64,000 nucleotides of DNA, taken from positions 62,001-126,000 of the forward strand of contig NZ_JYIJ01000010.1 of assembly GCF_001543895.1 (NCBI RefSeq). Direction: 5' to 3'. Positions 9,507 to 21,411 of the stretch are shown in pieces. How positions within the stretch are numbered: position 1 is the stretch's first letter; each line of letters begins with the position of its first letter. Under the pieces are notes generated by a model that saw nothing but the letters and a program-made list of their open reading frames with translations, had not been told where the DNA came from and ran no database searches. The stretch is from Carbonactinospora thermoautotrophica. GTDB taxonomy: Bacteria > Actinomycetota > Actinomycetes > Streptomycetales > Carbonactinosporaceae. Both the position numbers and the translations under genes were made by a program.

Positions 9507-12002
9507 ATGAAGGCCGTCGTCATGGCAGGCGGTGAGGGAACCCGCTTGCGCCCCATGACCTCGAGCATGCCCAAGCCGCTGCTCCCGGTTGTCAACCGAC
9601 CGATCATGGAGCACGTGCTGCGTCACCTCAAGCGGCACGGATTCACCGAGACGGTCGTCACGGTCCAGTTCCTCGCCTCGCTCGTACGCAACTACTTCGG
9701 CGACGGCGAAGACCTCGGCATGCGCCTGCAGTACGCCAACGAGGAGATGCCCCTGGGCACGGCCGGCAGCGTCAAGAACGCCGAGTCCGCCCTGAAAGAC
9801 GACACGTTCCTGGTCATCTCCGGTGACGCCCTGACCGACATCGACCTGACCAAGCTGGTCGAGTACCACAAGCGCAAGGGCGCGCTCGTCACCGTCTGCT
9901 TGACCCGCGTGCCCAACCCGCTGGAGTTCGGCATCACGATCGTTGACGACGAGGGTCGCGTCGAGCGGTTCCTGGAGAAGCCCACCTGGGGCCAGGTGTT
10001 CTCCGACACCGTCAACACCGGCATCTACGTGATGGAGCCGGAGATCTTCGACTACGTCCCGGCCGGTGAGGCCGTGGACTGGTCCGGCGACGTGTTCCCG
10101 CGGCTGCTGCAGGAGGGCAAGCCGGTCTACGGGTACGTCGCCGAGGGGTACTGGGAGGACGTCGGCACCCATGAGAGCTACCTCAAGGCCCAGGCCGACG
10201 TGCTCACCGGCCAGGTCGACGTCGAGATCGACGGCTTCGAGATGTCGCCCGGCGTGTGGGTCGCCGAAGGCGCCGAGGTCGACCCCGAGGCCGTGCTCAA
10301 AGGCCCGCTCTACATCGGCGACTACGCCAAGGTCGAGGCGGGTGCGGAGATCCGCGAGCACACGGTGCTCGGCAGCAACGTGGTCGTGAAGAGCGGGGCG
10401 TTCCTGCACCGGGCCGTCGTGCACGATAACGTTTACATCGGCCCACAGACCAACCTGCGCGGCTGCGTGGTGGGCAAGAACACCGACGTCATGCGCGCCG
10501 CCCGGATCGAGGAGGGCGCGGTCATCGGGGATGAGTGCCTCATCGAGGAGGAGGCGATCGTCTCCGCCGGCGTCAAGATCTACCCGTTCAAGACCATCGA
10601 GGCCGGCGCCGTCGTCAACACCAGCGTGATCTGGGAGTCGCGCGGCCAGAAGTACCTGTTCGGCCCGCGCGGCGTCTCCGGCATCATCAACGTCGAGATC
10701 ACCCCCGAGCTCGCGGTCCGGCTGGCCAGCGCGTACGCCACCATGCTGAAGAAGGGCGCCACGGTCGTCACGGCCCGCGACCACTCCCGGGCCGCCCGGG
10801 CGCTCAAGCGGGCGGTGATCTCCGCGCTCACCTCCAGCGCGTTGAACGTACGCGACCTGGAGTGCGTGCCCATGCCGGTGGCGCGCCTGGAGACCGCGCG
10901 CGGCTCGGCCGGCGGCGTGATGATCCGCACCTCGCCGGGCATGCCCGACTCGGTCGACATCATGTTCCTGGAGGGCACTGGCGCCGACCTGTCCCAGAGC
11001 GCGCAGCGCAAGCTCGACCGGGTGTTCTCGCGGCAGGAATTCCGGCGGGCGTTCCCCGGTGAGATCGGCGATCTGACCTTCCCGTCGCGGGTCTTCGAGT
11101 CGTACGCCAACGAGCTGCTCGCCAGCATCGACACCAGCGGCATCGCGGAGGCGGAGCTCAAGATCGTGCTCGACACCGCCGGCGGCACCACCGCCCTGGT
11201 CATGCCCGCGCTGCTCGGCCGGCTCGGGGTGGACGTGCTCACCGTCAACACCGGCATGGACGAGGCCCACCCCACCGAGACGTACGAGGAGCGCCAGCAG
11301 GCGATGGCCCGGCTCGGCGAGCTGGTGGCCTCGGCCAAGGCCGCGTTCGGAGTGCACTTCGACCCGGTCGGGGAACGGATCTCGCTGGTGGACGAGCGCG
11401 GTCAGATCGTCGACGACGACCGGGCGCTGCTGGTGTTCCTGGACCTGGTCGCGGCCGAGCGGCGCAGCGGCCGGATCGCGCTGCCCGTCACCACGACCCG
11501 GATCGCCGAGCAGGTGTGCGCCTTCCACGGCGTACAGATCGTCTGGACCAGGACATCCCCCGACGACCTCACCCGGGTGGCCAGCCAGGACGGCGTGATC
11601 TTCGGCGGCGACGGCCGTGGCGGGTTCATCATCCCCGAGTTCACCCGCGTCCTGGACGGGGTGGCCGCGTTCGTCCGGCTGCTCGGCCTGGTCGCGCGCA
11701 CCAAGCTTACGCTCAGCCAGATCGACGCGCGGATCCCGCAGGAGCACGTGCTGCGCCGCGACGTGCCCACGCCGTGGGCGGCCAAGGGAATGGTCATGCG
11801 CTCGGTCGTTGAGGCGGCCGGCGACCGGAAGCTGGACACCACCGACGGCGTGCGCGTGGTCGAGGACGACGGCCGCTGGGTGCTCGTGCTGCCCGACCCG
11901 GCCGAGGCGGTCACCCACCTGTGGGCCGAGGGGCCGGACATCGAGTCGGCCACCCAGCTCCTCGACGAGTGGACCGAGGTCGTGGAGCGTGCCGGGCAGT
12001 AG
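9507..12002 (+). CDS. Mannose-1-phosphate guanylyltransferase/phosphomannomutase-like fusion
   Basis: An 831-residue fusion. Residues 1-235 are a nucleotidyltransferase with [13 protein letters not shown] and PKPLLPV, which would form an NDP-sugar (GDP-mannose is the usual guess). Residues 250-370 are left-handed beta-helix hexapeptide repeats. The remainder has the fold order of a phosphomannomutase. In that last part the normal phosphoserine loop (TASHNP) appears as MIRTSPGMP and the metal loop (DGDGDR) as FGGDGRGG, so mutase activity is doubtful. The start ATG follows AAAGGAGGG. It lies in the conserved run between the phosphatidyltransferase and the DUF881 genes. Confidence 0.9.
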   Translation: MKAVVMAGGEGTRLRPMTSSMPKPLLPVVNRPIMEHVLRHLKRHGFTETVVTVQFLASLVRNYFGDGEDLGMRLQYANEEMPLGTAGSVKNAESALKDDTFLVISGDALTDIDLTKLVEYHKRKGALVTVCLTRVPNPLEFGITIVDDEGRVERFLEKPTWGQVFSDTVNTGIYVMEPEIFDYVPAGEAVDWSGDVFPRLLQEGKPVYGYVAEGYWEDVGTHESYLKAQADVLTGQVDVEIDGFEMSPGVWVAEGAEVDPEAVLKGPLYIGDYAKVEAGAEIREHTVLGSNVVVKSGAFLHRAVVHDNVYIGPQTNLRGCVVGKNTDVMRAARIEEGAVIGDECLIEEEAIVSAGVKIYPFKTIEAGAVVNTSVIWESRGQKYLFGPRGVSGIINVEITPELAVRLASAYATMLKKGATVVTARDHSRAARALKRAVISALTSSALNVRDLECVPMPVARLETARGSAGGVMIRTSPGMPDSVDIMFLEGTGADLSQSAQRKLDRVFSRQEFRRAFPGEIGDLTFPSRVFESYANELLASIDTSGIAEAELKIVLDTAGGTTALVMPALLGRLGVDVLTVNTGMDEAHPTETYEERQQAMARLGELVASAKAAFGVHFDPVGERISLVDERGQIVDDDRALLVFLDLVAAERRSGRIALPVTTTRIAEQVCAFHGVQIVWTRTSPDDLTRVASQDGVIFGGDGRGGFIIPEFTRVLDGVAAFVRLLGLVARTKLTLSQIDARIPQEHVLRRDVPTPWAAKGMVMRSVVEAAGDRKLDTTDGVRVVEDDGRWVLVLPDPAEAVTHLWAEGPDIESATQLLDEWTEVVERAGQ

Positions 12003-12194
12003 CGACGACCGGTCGCACACCGCCAGGTGAAGCATGCCTTCGCCCGCGCGCGGGTGTGTTGGCCGCGGGCCTTCGCCCTGCGGCTCAGTGGTCGCGCGCG
12101 GGCTCCGCTCGCTGGTGGGAGGGCATGCGAGGATGTAAACGGCAGGTGTCGCCTGAAGCGGTGGGCGGCGACCGCGGCCGGATGGAGCGGAGTG

Positions 12195-13085
12195 ATGTCG
12201 CTGCTGAACCAGTCGTCCGAGACGCGGGCCGGGCGGCCGCGCCCCGACGAGTCGATGTCGCTGTTGAACCAGTTCATGGAGAACAGCATCGAGGAGGGGT
12301 ACGCGGAGGCCGCCCGTCACCGTACGGGTCCGCCCGGCCGGGCGGAGCGGATCCGGGCGACCAGTGTGATGCTGGGCGCGGTCGTCATCCTCGGGCTGCT
12401 CATGTCGACCAGTTACTACCAGGTGCAGCAGAACAAGCCGGTGCTGGAGCAAGAGCGGGAGGCGCTCATCCAGCGCATCGAGCAGCGCACCGAGACGGCC
12501 GACGAGCTCCAGCAGCGGGTGGAGGCCCTTCGCAACGAGGTGGATCGGCTCCAGGAGAGCGCGCTCAACGCGGCCAATGCCGCGCAGCGGGAGCAGCGGG
12601 AAAGGCTGGAAGTGGCCGCGGGCGCGGTGCCAGTGAGCGGGCCCGGCGTCCGAGTCATCGTGGAGGACGCCAAGGGGGCCGGGGCGGACGGTGACAACAG
12701 CGACCCGCGCGGCAACGACGCCCAGCCGGACCTGGGCCGCGTCCTCGACAGCGACGTGCAGAAGCTGGTCAACGCCCTCTGGCTGGCGGGGGCCGAGGCG
12801 ATCGCGATCAACGGGCAGCGGCTCACCTCGCTGTCCGCGATCCGGTCCGCCGGGGAGGCGATCCTGGTGGACTTCCGGCCACTCAGCCCGCCGTACCGGA
12901 TCGAGGCGATCGGGAACCCGAAGACCCTGGAGGCCCGGTTCATGGACGGTCCGGGCGGCGGGCTGCTATACGCCCTCAACGACGAGTACGACATCCGGTA
13001 CGACGTGCAAACCGAGGACGAGCTGCGACTGCCTGCCGCATCGAGCACCACGCTGGACACCGCACAGGAGAAGGGAACCTCGTGA
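12195..13085 (+). CDS. DUF881 membrane-anchored protein (first copy)
   Basis: A 296-residue protein with a short cytoplasmic N-terminus, one transmembrane helix (about residues 55-75, VMLGAVVILGLLMSTS), a coiled coil rich in Glu/Gln/Arg (about 80-145) and the DUF881 domain (GVRVIVEDA, LVNALWLAGAEAIAINGQRL, PLSPPYRIEAIG). I chose ATG 12195 (MSLLNQ) because GGAG precedes it and the open frame upstream does not look coding. Its stop overlaps the GTG of the next gene. DUF881 pairs around a small basic protein occur near division and sporulation loci in Gram-positives; the role is unproven. Confidence 0.88.
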   Translation: MSLLNQSSETRAGRPRPDESMSLLNQFMENSIEEGYAEAARHRTGPPGRAERIRATSVMLGAVVILGLLMSTSYYQVQQNKPVLEQEREALIQRIEQRTETADELQQRVEALRNEVDRLQESALNAANAAQREQRERLEVAAGAVPVSGPGVRVIVEDAKGAGADGDNSDPRGNDAQPDLGRVLDSDVQKLVNALWLAGAEAIAINGQRLTSLSAIRSAGEAILVDFRPLSPPYRIEAIGNPKTLEARFMDGPGGGLLYALNDEYDIRYDVQTEDELRLPAASSTTLDTAQEKGTS

Positions 13086-13414
13086 TCGCGATCATCGGAC
13101 TGTTGATCGGCCTGGCCGTGGGCTTCCTGGCCCAGCCGGTGGTGCCGATCTGGTTGCAGCCGTACCTCCCGATCGCGGTGATCGCGGCGTTGGACGCCGT
13201 CTTCGGCGGCTTGCGCGCCTACCTGGACGGCATCTTCAACGACAAGGTGTTCGTGGTGTCGTTCATCGCGAACGTCCTGGTGGCGGGCCTGATCGTGTTC
13301 GTGGGCGACCAGATCGGCGTGGGCGCGCAGCTCACCACGGCGGTCGTGGTCGTGTTCGGCATCCGGATCTTCACGAACCTGGCGGCCATCCGGCGCCGCC
13401 TTCTCAAGGCATGA
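13082..13414 (+). CDS. sbp: Small basic protein (DUF1290)
   Basis: A 110-residue very hydrophobic protein with about three or four membrane helices and the family pattern AVGFLAQPVVPIWLQPYLPIAVIAALDAVFGGLRA and a basic C-terminus (RRRLLKA). It is embedded between two DUF881 genes with ATG/GTG stop-start overlaps on both sides, so the three proteins are almost certainly co-translated. The family is conserved in Gram-positive bacteria next to cell-division genes. Its function is not settled. Confidence 0.92.
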   Translation: MIAIIGLLIGLAVGFLAQPVVPIWLQPYLPIAVIAALDAVFGGLRAYLDGIFNDKVFVVSFIANVLVAGLIVFVGDQIGVGAQLTTAVVVVFGIRIFTNLAAIRRRLLKA

Positions 13415-14559
13415 ACGAGCAGCAGGAAACCCCAGAGACCACCACGCGTCCGGACCGGAGCGGTACCCACCGCAAGCCACCGAAGCGCGTGCTGCCGCCG
13501 CCAGCGGGTGACCAGGACGAACCAGCGGGCAGGGCGGGCACGTCCCCGCGGCCCGGCGCCCTCGCACTCCGCGGGGGAACACCGGCCCCCGCACCGGCGC
13601 AGCCGGCCGGCACGTCCGAGCCCCCGTCTCGGGAGGACGTCAGCGCGACGGCCGACACCGTCCCGGCCGGGCTGCGGATCACCGGCGCCGGGCAGCCGCC
13701 CGACGACGAGCCCTCGCCGGCCGGCGAGCCGCCTGCCGATCCCGGGGCAGCGCGTCCGTCGCCTGCCGCGCGACCGGAGAGCGCGGTCGGGGGTCCGGGT
13801 GGGGCGGCGCCGGGGCCGGACCACGCGGGCGCGGACGGGCGCACCCCCGGGGAGCGATTGCGGGCGGCGTTCTTCCGGCCCGGGCGCGGTCAGCTCGTCG
13901 CCGCGGTGCTGCTCGCCCTTCTGGGGTTCGCGCTCGCCGTCCAGGTGCGCGCCAACACCGCGGAGAGCCAGCTGCAGGTGGCCCGGCAGTCCGACCTGGT
14001 GCGGATCCTCGACGACGTCACCGACCGCACGGAGCGCCTGGAGGAGGAGGCCCGTCGGCTGGAGAGGCAGCGGGACGAGCTGCTGACCGGCACCAACCAG
14101 GAGAAGGCCGCGCTGGAGCAGGCCCGGGAGAAGGAGCGCGTGCTCGGCATCCTCGCCGGCACGGTCAGAGCCGAGGGCCAGGGGATCATCCTCGAGATCC
14201 AGGATCCGGAGGGGAAGGTCACCGCTGAGGCCCTGTTGGACGCGCTGCAGGAACTGCGCGACGCGGGCGCTGAGGCCGTGCAGATCAACAGCGTCCGGGT
14301 GGTCGCGAACACCGAATTCGTGAACGGCGGACCCGGCCGAGTCCTGGTGGGCGGCCAGCAGGTCTCCCCGCCGTACACGTTCAAGGTGATCGGTGACGCG
14401 GCGACGCTCGCGTCCGCGTTGGAGATCCCCGGCGGTGTGCGCGAGACGCTGAAGGAGAAGGGAGCCCAGACGGAGGTCAAGCAGATGACCAACGTCACGG
14501 TTGACGCGGTCCTGCCGTTGCGGGAAAACCGGTACGCGAAGCCGTCGCGGGACAGCTGA
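13411..14559 (+). CDS. DUF881 membrane-anchored protein (second copy, Pro-rich N-terminus)
   Basis: A 382-residue protein. Residues 1-150 are a disordered Pro/Ala/Gly-rich cytoplasmic region. One transmembrane helix follows (about 165-185, LVAAVLLALLGFALAVQV), then a coiled coil (about 190-240) and a DUF881 domain with GQGIILEIQDP, LDALQELRDAGAEAVQINSVR and VSPPYTFKVIGD. ATG 13411 overlaps the stop of the small basic protein (ATGA). Compared with the first copy, the long disordered N-terminus is the main difference and may be a docking region. Confidence 0.9.
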   Translation: MNEQQETPETTTRPDRSGTHRKPPKRVLPPPAGDQDEPAGRAGTSPRPGALALRGGTPAPAPAQPAGTSEPPSREDVSATADTVPAGLRITGAGQPPDDEPSPAGEPPADPGAARPSPAARPESAVGGPGGAAPGPDHAGADGRTPGERLRAAFFRPGRGQLVAAVLLALLGFALAVQVRANTAESQLQVARQSDLVRILDDVTDRTERLEEEARRLERQRDELLTGTNQEKAALEQAREKERVLGILAGTVRAEGQGIILEIQDPEGKVTAEALLDALQELRDAGAEAVQINSVRVVANTEFVNGGPGRVLVGGQQVSPPYTFKVIGDAATLASALEIPGGVRETLKEKGAQTEVKQMTNVTVDAVLPLRENRYAKPSRDS

Positions 14560-14711
14560 CCGTACTCCGCGGCCGACACACCCCGGCCCTCGTTCCCTGG
14601 CACGAGGGCAGCCCGTACGATTCCGGCACGGGATCTTCGCGCTTCGGGTCGGCGACTCCGGACGCGAACGGCACCAGTCGAGAGTGCAGAGAGGTAGGGG
14701 CAGCTCCCGCT

Positions 14712-15101
14712 ATGTATCCCGAGGACTTGAGGTACACCCGTGAGCACGAGTGGGTGCGCGACCCGGGGGAGGCGGAGGGCAGCGTGCGGGTCGGCATCAC
14801 CGACTACGCGCAGCACGCCTTGGGTGACATCGTGTTCGTCACGCTGCCCGAGGTCGGTGCCGAGGTCACGGCCGGGGAGCGGTGTGGCGAGCTGGAGTCC
14901 ACCAAGAGCGTGAGCGACCTGTACGCGCCGGTGTCCGGGACGGTGGTCGCGCGCAACACCACGCTCGACGCCACGCCCGAGGTGATCAACTCCGACCCGT
15001 ACGGCGAGGGCTGGATGATCGAGATCAAACCTTCGGACCCGGCTCAGCTCGAGCAGCTGTTGAACGCCGCCGAATACCAGGCGCTGCTGGACAGCGGCTG
15101 A
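14712..15101 (+). CDS. gcvH: Glycine cleavage system H protein
   Basis: A 129-residue lipoyl carrier that shuttles the aminomethyl group between the P, T and L proteins of glycine cleavage. The lipoylated lysine is in LESTKSVSD (Lys65), preceded by the typical GITDYAQHALGDIVFVTLPEVG. It has full family length. The ATG follows AGAGGTAGGGG. gcvP lies 3.2 kb downstream under a glycine riboswitch; gcvT is not in this window. The spacing and order match the conserved actinomycete gcvH–FHA–ftsR arrangement. Confidence 0.97.
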   Translation: MYPEDLRYTREHEWVRDPGEAEGSVRVGITDYAQHALGDIVFVTLPEVGAEVTAGERCGELESTKSVSDLYAPVSGTVVARNTTLDATPEVINSDPYGEGWMIEIKPSDPAQLEQLLNAAEYQALLDSG

Positions 15102-15320
15102 TCAGCGGTCTGGCGTGTCGCGATCGCACCTCTTCAGACGAGGCATGCTGCGCGAAATAGTGTTGGTGTCGTTGACCGGCGCGGGGTTACCCGCGTAATT
15201 TGCGGGCAACGTGACCGTCGGGAGTGGTGGTTAGGTATCAAGCTCAACTGGTGGTCGAGGCGAAAGTCCTCGCCTGAGGAACGCAAAGCGACCGTGGACC
15301 AGCCGCGGGAGGCCATATCC

Positions 15321-15860
15321 ATGCCGTACTGCACCCAGTGCGGGCACCCGAACCCCGAGGGCAGCCGTTTCTGCTCCCAGTGCGGGGCCCGGCTGCACAC
15401 GGCGGGTGCCGCAGCCGGTGCGGATCGGCTGAGTGACTCCACGTCGACGATCTCGCTGTCGGCGATCGCCGCGCTGGAAGGCGAGCGCGAGGAGCTGTCG
15501 GCGGCCGACAAGGCGGCCGTGGACGCGCTGCCGGTCGGGTCGGCGCTGCTCGTCGTGCAGCGTGGCCCGAACTCCGGGGCGCGTTTCCTGCTGGACGCCG
15601 AGCTCACCACGGCCGGGCGGCACCCCGACAGCGATATCTTCCTGGACGACGTGACCGTGTCCCGCCGGCACGCGGAGTTCCGGCGTACCCCCGAGGGCTT
15701 CGTGGTCAAGGACGTCGGCAGCCTGAACGGCACGTACGTCAACCGGGAGCGCATCGAGGAGGCGTTGCTCTCCAACGGCGACGTGGTGCAGATCGGCAAG
15801 TACCGGCTCGTGTTCTTCATGAGCCAGTACGGGATGCGGGGCGCCGGAGGCACCCAGTGA
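15321..15860 (+). CDS. Zinc-ribbon plus FHA domain protein (GarA/OdhI-like)
   Basis: A 179-residue cytoplasmic protein. An N-terminal zinc ribbon (MPYCTQCGHPNPEGSRFCSQ, CxxC twice) is followed by a Ser/Thr-rich linker (DSTSTISLSA, near residue 45) and an FHA phosphothreonine-binding domain with GRHPDSDIFLDD, SRRHAEF and SLNGTYVN. GarA/OdhI relatives bind 2-oxoglutarate dehydrogenase and glutamate dehydrogenase until phosphorylated on N-terminal Thr residues; the STST stretch is the natural candidate site. ATG 15321 is favoured over GTG 15294 because GGGAGG sits eight bases ahead. Its stop overlaps ftsR. Confidence 0.92.
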   Translation: MPYCTQCGHPNPEGSRFCSQCGARLHTAGAAAGADRLSDSTSTISLSAIAALEGEREELSAADKAAVDALPVGSALLVVQRGPNSGARFLLDAELTTAGRHPDSDIFLDDVTVSRRHAEFRRTPEGFVVKDVGSLNGTYVNRERIEEALLSNGDVVQIGKYRLVFFMSQYGMRGAGGTQ

Positions 15861-16591
15861 GTTCGGCCGTCCCCGCCGGTAGCGCTTTCATGAGCATCGG
15901 TGAGGTGCTCGCGAAGCTGCGCCCGGAGTTCCCGGACGTGACGATCTCCAAGATCCGCTTTCTGGAGTCCGAGGGTCTCATCCAGCCGAGGCGCAGCCCC
16001 TCGGGGTACCGCAAGTTCTCGCACGCCGACGTGGAGCGACTGCGGTACGTGCTGACCCAGCAGCGTGACCACTACCTGCCGCTGCGGGTGATCAAGGAGC
16101 AGCTGGACCTGATCGACAAGGGGATCGAGCCGCGGCGGTCGGCCTCCGGCCGCCCGCCGCGCGCCCTGGTCGCGGTGGACGGGACCGCGCCCGAGGCGGC
16201 GGGCGACGTCCTAGAGGGGGGCGAGGTCAGGCTCACGCGCGCCCAGCTCCTGGAGAGCGCTGGCATCACCGAGGAGCAACTGACCCAGCTCGAGGACTAC
16301 GGGCTGGTCACCGCCCGGGGCAGCCACTTCGACGGCGAGGCCCTGACCATCGCCCGCGTCGTGGTTCAGCTCGGCAAGTACGGCTTGGAGCCGCGCCACC
16401 TACGCCTGGTCAGGACCGCCGCGGAGCGTGAGCTCGGGTTGGTCGAGCAGATCGTGCTGCCGCTCTCCAGGCAGCGCAACCCAGAGGCGCGAGCTCGGGC
16501 CGAGGAAACCGCGCGGGAGATCACGGCGCTCATGGTGAAGCTGCACGCGGCGCTGGTGAAGGCCGGGTTGCGCGACGGTTTGATTCGCTGA
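15857..16591 (+). CDS. ftsR: MerR-type transcriptional regulator FtsR
   Basis: A 244-residue regulator with an N-terminal MerR winged helix (SIGEVLAKLRPEFPDVTISKIRFLESEGLIQPRR and SGYRKFS) and a second helical half (residues about 125-240) with LTRAQLLESAGITEEQLTQLEDYGL. The doubled architecture and position directly after the FHA gene match FtsR, described in corynebacteria as an activator of ftsZ. GTG overlaps the FHA stop codon (GTGA), so the two are coupled. No metal- or drug-binding cysteines of classic MerR proteins are seen. Confidence 0.9.
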   Translation: MSSAVPAGSAFMSIGEVLAKLRPEFPDVTISKIRFLESEGLIQPRRSPSGYRKFSHADVERLRYVLTQQRDHYLPLRVIKEQLDLIDKGIEPRRSASGRPPRALVAVDGTAPEAAGDVLEGGEVRLTRAQLLESAGITEEQLTQLEDYGLVTARGSHFDGEALTIARVVVQLGKYGLEPRHLRLVRTAAERELGLVEQIVLPLSRQRNPEARARAEETAREITALMVKLHAALVKAGLRDGLIR

Positions 16592-16697
16592 TTGCCGTGA
16601 GAGACTTAGAGTTGATGGTTGCTGGCACGGCGGAGACCCGCCCTTGATTCGAGTGCGAGGGCGGCATTATCGGCGGTTCACGAAGTAGGGTGGCAAT

Positions 16698-17174
16698 GTG
16701 AACGAGCTCGACGTCGTGGGCGTCCGCGTCGAGATGCCCACCAACCAGCCGATCGTTCTCCTGCGTGAAGTAGCGGGCGACCGGTACCTGCCGATCTGGA
16801 TCGGTGCCGTGGAAGCGACGGCGATCGCGTTCGCGCAGCAGGGCGTGGTCCCTCCGCGTCCATTGACGCACGACCTGTTCCGCAACGTGATCGACGCGTT
16901 GGGACAGCGGTTGACCCAGGTGCAGATCACCAGCCTGCGTGACGGCGTGTTTTACGCCGAGCTGGTGTTCGCCAGCGGAGTCCGCGTGAGTGCACGCCCG
17001 TCGGACGCCATCGCGTTGGCGCTGCGCACCGGGGCCCAGATCTTCGGCAGCGACGAAGTCCTCGATGAGGCGGGCATCACGATCCCGGACGAGCAGGAGG
17101 ACGAGGTCGAGAAGTTCCGGGAGTTCCTCAACCAGATCTCGCCTGAGGACTTCGGCACCGGCGGCAACAAGTAA
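16698..17174 (+). CDS. Bifunctional nuclease domain protein (DUF151)
   Basis: A 158-residue protein of the DUF151/BFN family, whose plant founder has both RNase and DNase activity; bacterial members are little studied. The core LPIWIGAVEATAIAFAQQG, THDLFRNVIDALG and ARPSDAIALALRTGAQIF matches the family. The C-terminal acidic tail (EQEDEVEKFREF) is also typical. It follows ftsR by about 100 bases in the conserved gene order. A short hairpin follows the stop. Confidence 0.92.
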   Translation: MNELDVVGVRVEMPTNQPIVLLREVAGDRYLPIWIGAVEATAIAFAQQGVVPPRPLTHDLFRNVIDALGQRLTQVQITSLRDGVFYAELVFASGVRVSARPSDAIALALRTGAQIFGSDEVLDEAGITIPDEQEDEVEKFREFLNQISPEDFGTGGNK

Positions 17175-17187
17175 AGGACCGCCTCAC

Positions 17188-17221
17188 GGCCCCGTCGGAT
17201 GCTTTGCGTCCTCGGGGCTTT
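17188..17221 (+). terminator. Weak hairpin terminator after the nuclease gene
   Basis: GCCCCG (17189-17194) can pair with CGGGGC (17213-17218), followed by a TTTATAT tract. The stem is short and the loop long, so this is a moderate candidate only. Confidence 0.45.
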
Positions 17222-17411
17222 ATATCTGGAATATCCTTATTGAGTAAGGCTTTCTCTCGTCCCGAGGGGCGACACGGCGTGGCGTGTCGGGGGATCGTTG
17301 ACGCGGGTCATACAGAGCCCTACCGTCGAAAAACGAACGTCCCGGTTGTAACTCCGTCGCCGTATTTCACGGCGACGGAGTCTCGTGGGTCCGACGAGAC
17401 GGAGGTCCGGC

Positions 17412-18008
17412 GTGGGTAACACCGGCGATAGCCCAGCGGAGGGCAAGGTCCGGCGGTCCTCATCCCTCACCGGGCGGCAGGAGACCCTGTTCAACGACAC
17501 CCTGACCGTCATCCCGGAGGATGTCGGCTTCCGTGGCCCCACCGCCTGCGCTGTGGCCGGGATCACGTATCGCCAGCTCGACTACTGGGCCCGTACGGGG
17601 CTCGTCGAGCCCAGCATCCGGCCCGCGCACGGTTCTGGCACGCAGCGTCTTTACAGCTTCCGGGACATTCTCGTCCTCAAGGTCGTCAAGCGACTGCTCG
17701 ACACCGGGGTGTCGCTGCAGAACATTCGGACGGCGGTGCAGCACCTGCGGCAGCGCGGGGTCGAGGACCTGGCGCAGATCACGCTGATGAGCGACGGGGC
17801 GAGCGTGTACGAGTGCACCTCGCCCGATGAGGTCGTGGACCTGGTCCAGGGCGGCCAAGGCGTCTTCGGCATCGCGGTCGGCGCGGTCTGGAAGGAGGTC
17901 GAGTGCTCACTCGCCGAACTCCCGCACGAGCGCCCCGGCCAGCCGGTCGTCGACGACCACCCGCACGACGAGCTCGCCGCGCGCCGGCGTCGCAGCCACG
18001 CCGTGTAG
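17412..18008 (+). CDS. MerR-family transcriptional regulator
   Basis: A 198-residue regulator. The MerR helix-turn-helix is near residues 45-110 (ITYRQLDYWARTGLVEPS, SGTQRLYSFRDILVLKVVKRLL), followed by a dimerisation helix and a C-terminal region with GVFGIAVGAVWKEVE. It is the usual second MerR gene of this neighbourhood, between the bifunctional nuclease and gcvP. The start is GTG 17412, six bases after GGAGG. No Cys cluster is present, so a metal ligand is unlikely. Its target is unknown; the adjacent glycine riboswitch offers a separate control for gcvP. Confidence 0.9.
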   Translation: MGNTGDSPAEGKVRRSSSLTGRQETLFNDTLTVIPEDVGFRGPTACAVAGITYRQLDYWARTGLVEPSIRPAHGSGTQRLYSFRDILVLKVVKRLLDTGVSLQNIRTAVQHLRQRGVEDLAQITLMSDGASVYECTSPDEVVDLVQGGQGVFGIAVGAVWKEVECSLAELPHERPGQPVVDDHPHDELAARRRRSHAV

Positions 18009-18076
18009 CGCGGGCGAGCCAGGGCACATGCGCCCTGGCTCGCCCGGACTGGTACCGTCGATACAGCTGTTGACCT

Positions 18077-18270
18077 CGTACGGGAGAGACCTCGCCCCGC
18101 GCGGGCACGAGGCGCCGAAGGAGCAACTCCTCCCCGGAATCTCTCAGGCACAGCGACCGTACGAGCGAGGCGACTCTGGAAAGCAGGAGCGGCGCTGGTC
18201 CCGCTCCTCACCGACGGTGCAAGCCGGTCCGCCGGCCGGCGAAGCTCTCAGGTACCGATGACAGAGAGGG
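18077..18270 (+). ncRNA. Tandem glycine riboswitch (gcvT RNA) upstream of gcvP
   Basis: Two consecutive glycine aptamers. The first (18077-18163) is closed by CGTACGG pairing with CCGTACG and carries the hallmarks GGGAGAGACC, GGCGCCGAAGGAGCAA and AATCTCTCAGGC. The second (about 18171-18266) has P1 CTCTG/CAGAG, the core ACCGACGGTGCAAGCC and GAAGCTCTCAGG. Both bind glycine in known examples and usually switch glycine-cleavage genes on. It ends about 60 bases before the gcvP ATG, so control of gcvP is direct. Confidence 0.93.
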
Positions 18271-18327
18271 GAGGCCACCGGACGCGCGACACGCGTCATG
18301 GGTCCACGGCACCCAGGAGGCCCCCAC

Positions 18328-21210
<2,883 letters not shown>

Positions 21211-21221
21211 GACGGTTCCCC

Positions 21222-21255
21222 GGGGGCTCCGCGGAGCGCGGAGCCCCCGTTTTTT
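21222..21255 (+). terminator. Strong intrinsic terminator of gcvP
   Basis: An 11-bp perfect stem (GGGGGCTCCGC 21222-21232 with its complement 21238-21248), 5-base loop, then G and six T. It is a textbook Rho-independent terminator and the clearest in the window. Confidence 0.93.
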
Positions 21256-21368
21256 AACTCGCTAGGTTGACAGCGAGCCGTGGAAACTTCAGTCGGATAG
21301 TCGTATCGGGTTATAAAGAGTCATCTTCTTCTCGCGGAGGACTGTTGCGGGCAGCACTGACTGTCGGT

Positions 21369-21390
21369 TGTGACAAGCTTGGTCATCACA
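21369..21390. promoter_or_regulatory. Candidate operator upstream of the PadR gene
   Basis: TGTGA and TCACA are separated by 12 bases with AAGCTT inside, 21 bases before the PadR start. Position and symmetry fit an autoregulatory site, but the PadR consensus is not obvious. Confidence 0.35.
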
Positions 21391-21411
21391 CGGAGTTAGG
21401 GCGGCAACCAG

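Noticed and set aside
8898-12452. 1184-residue minus-strand open frame
   Set aside because: It is the complement of the phosphatidyltransferase and sugar-nucleotide fusion genes; the His/Asp/Arg-rich translation has no fold pattern.
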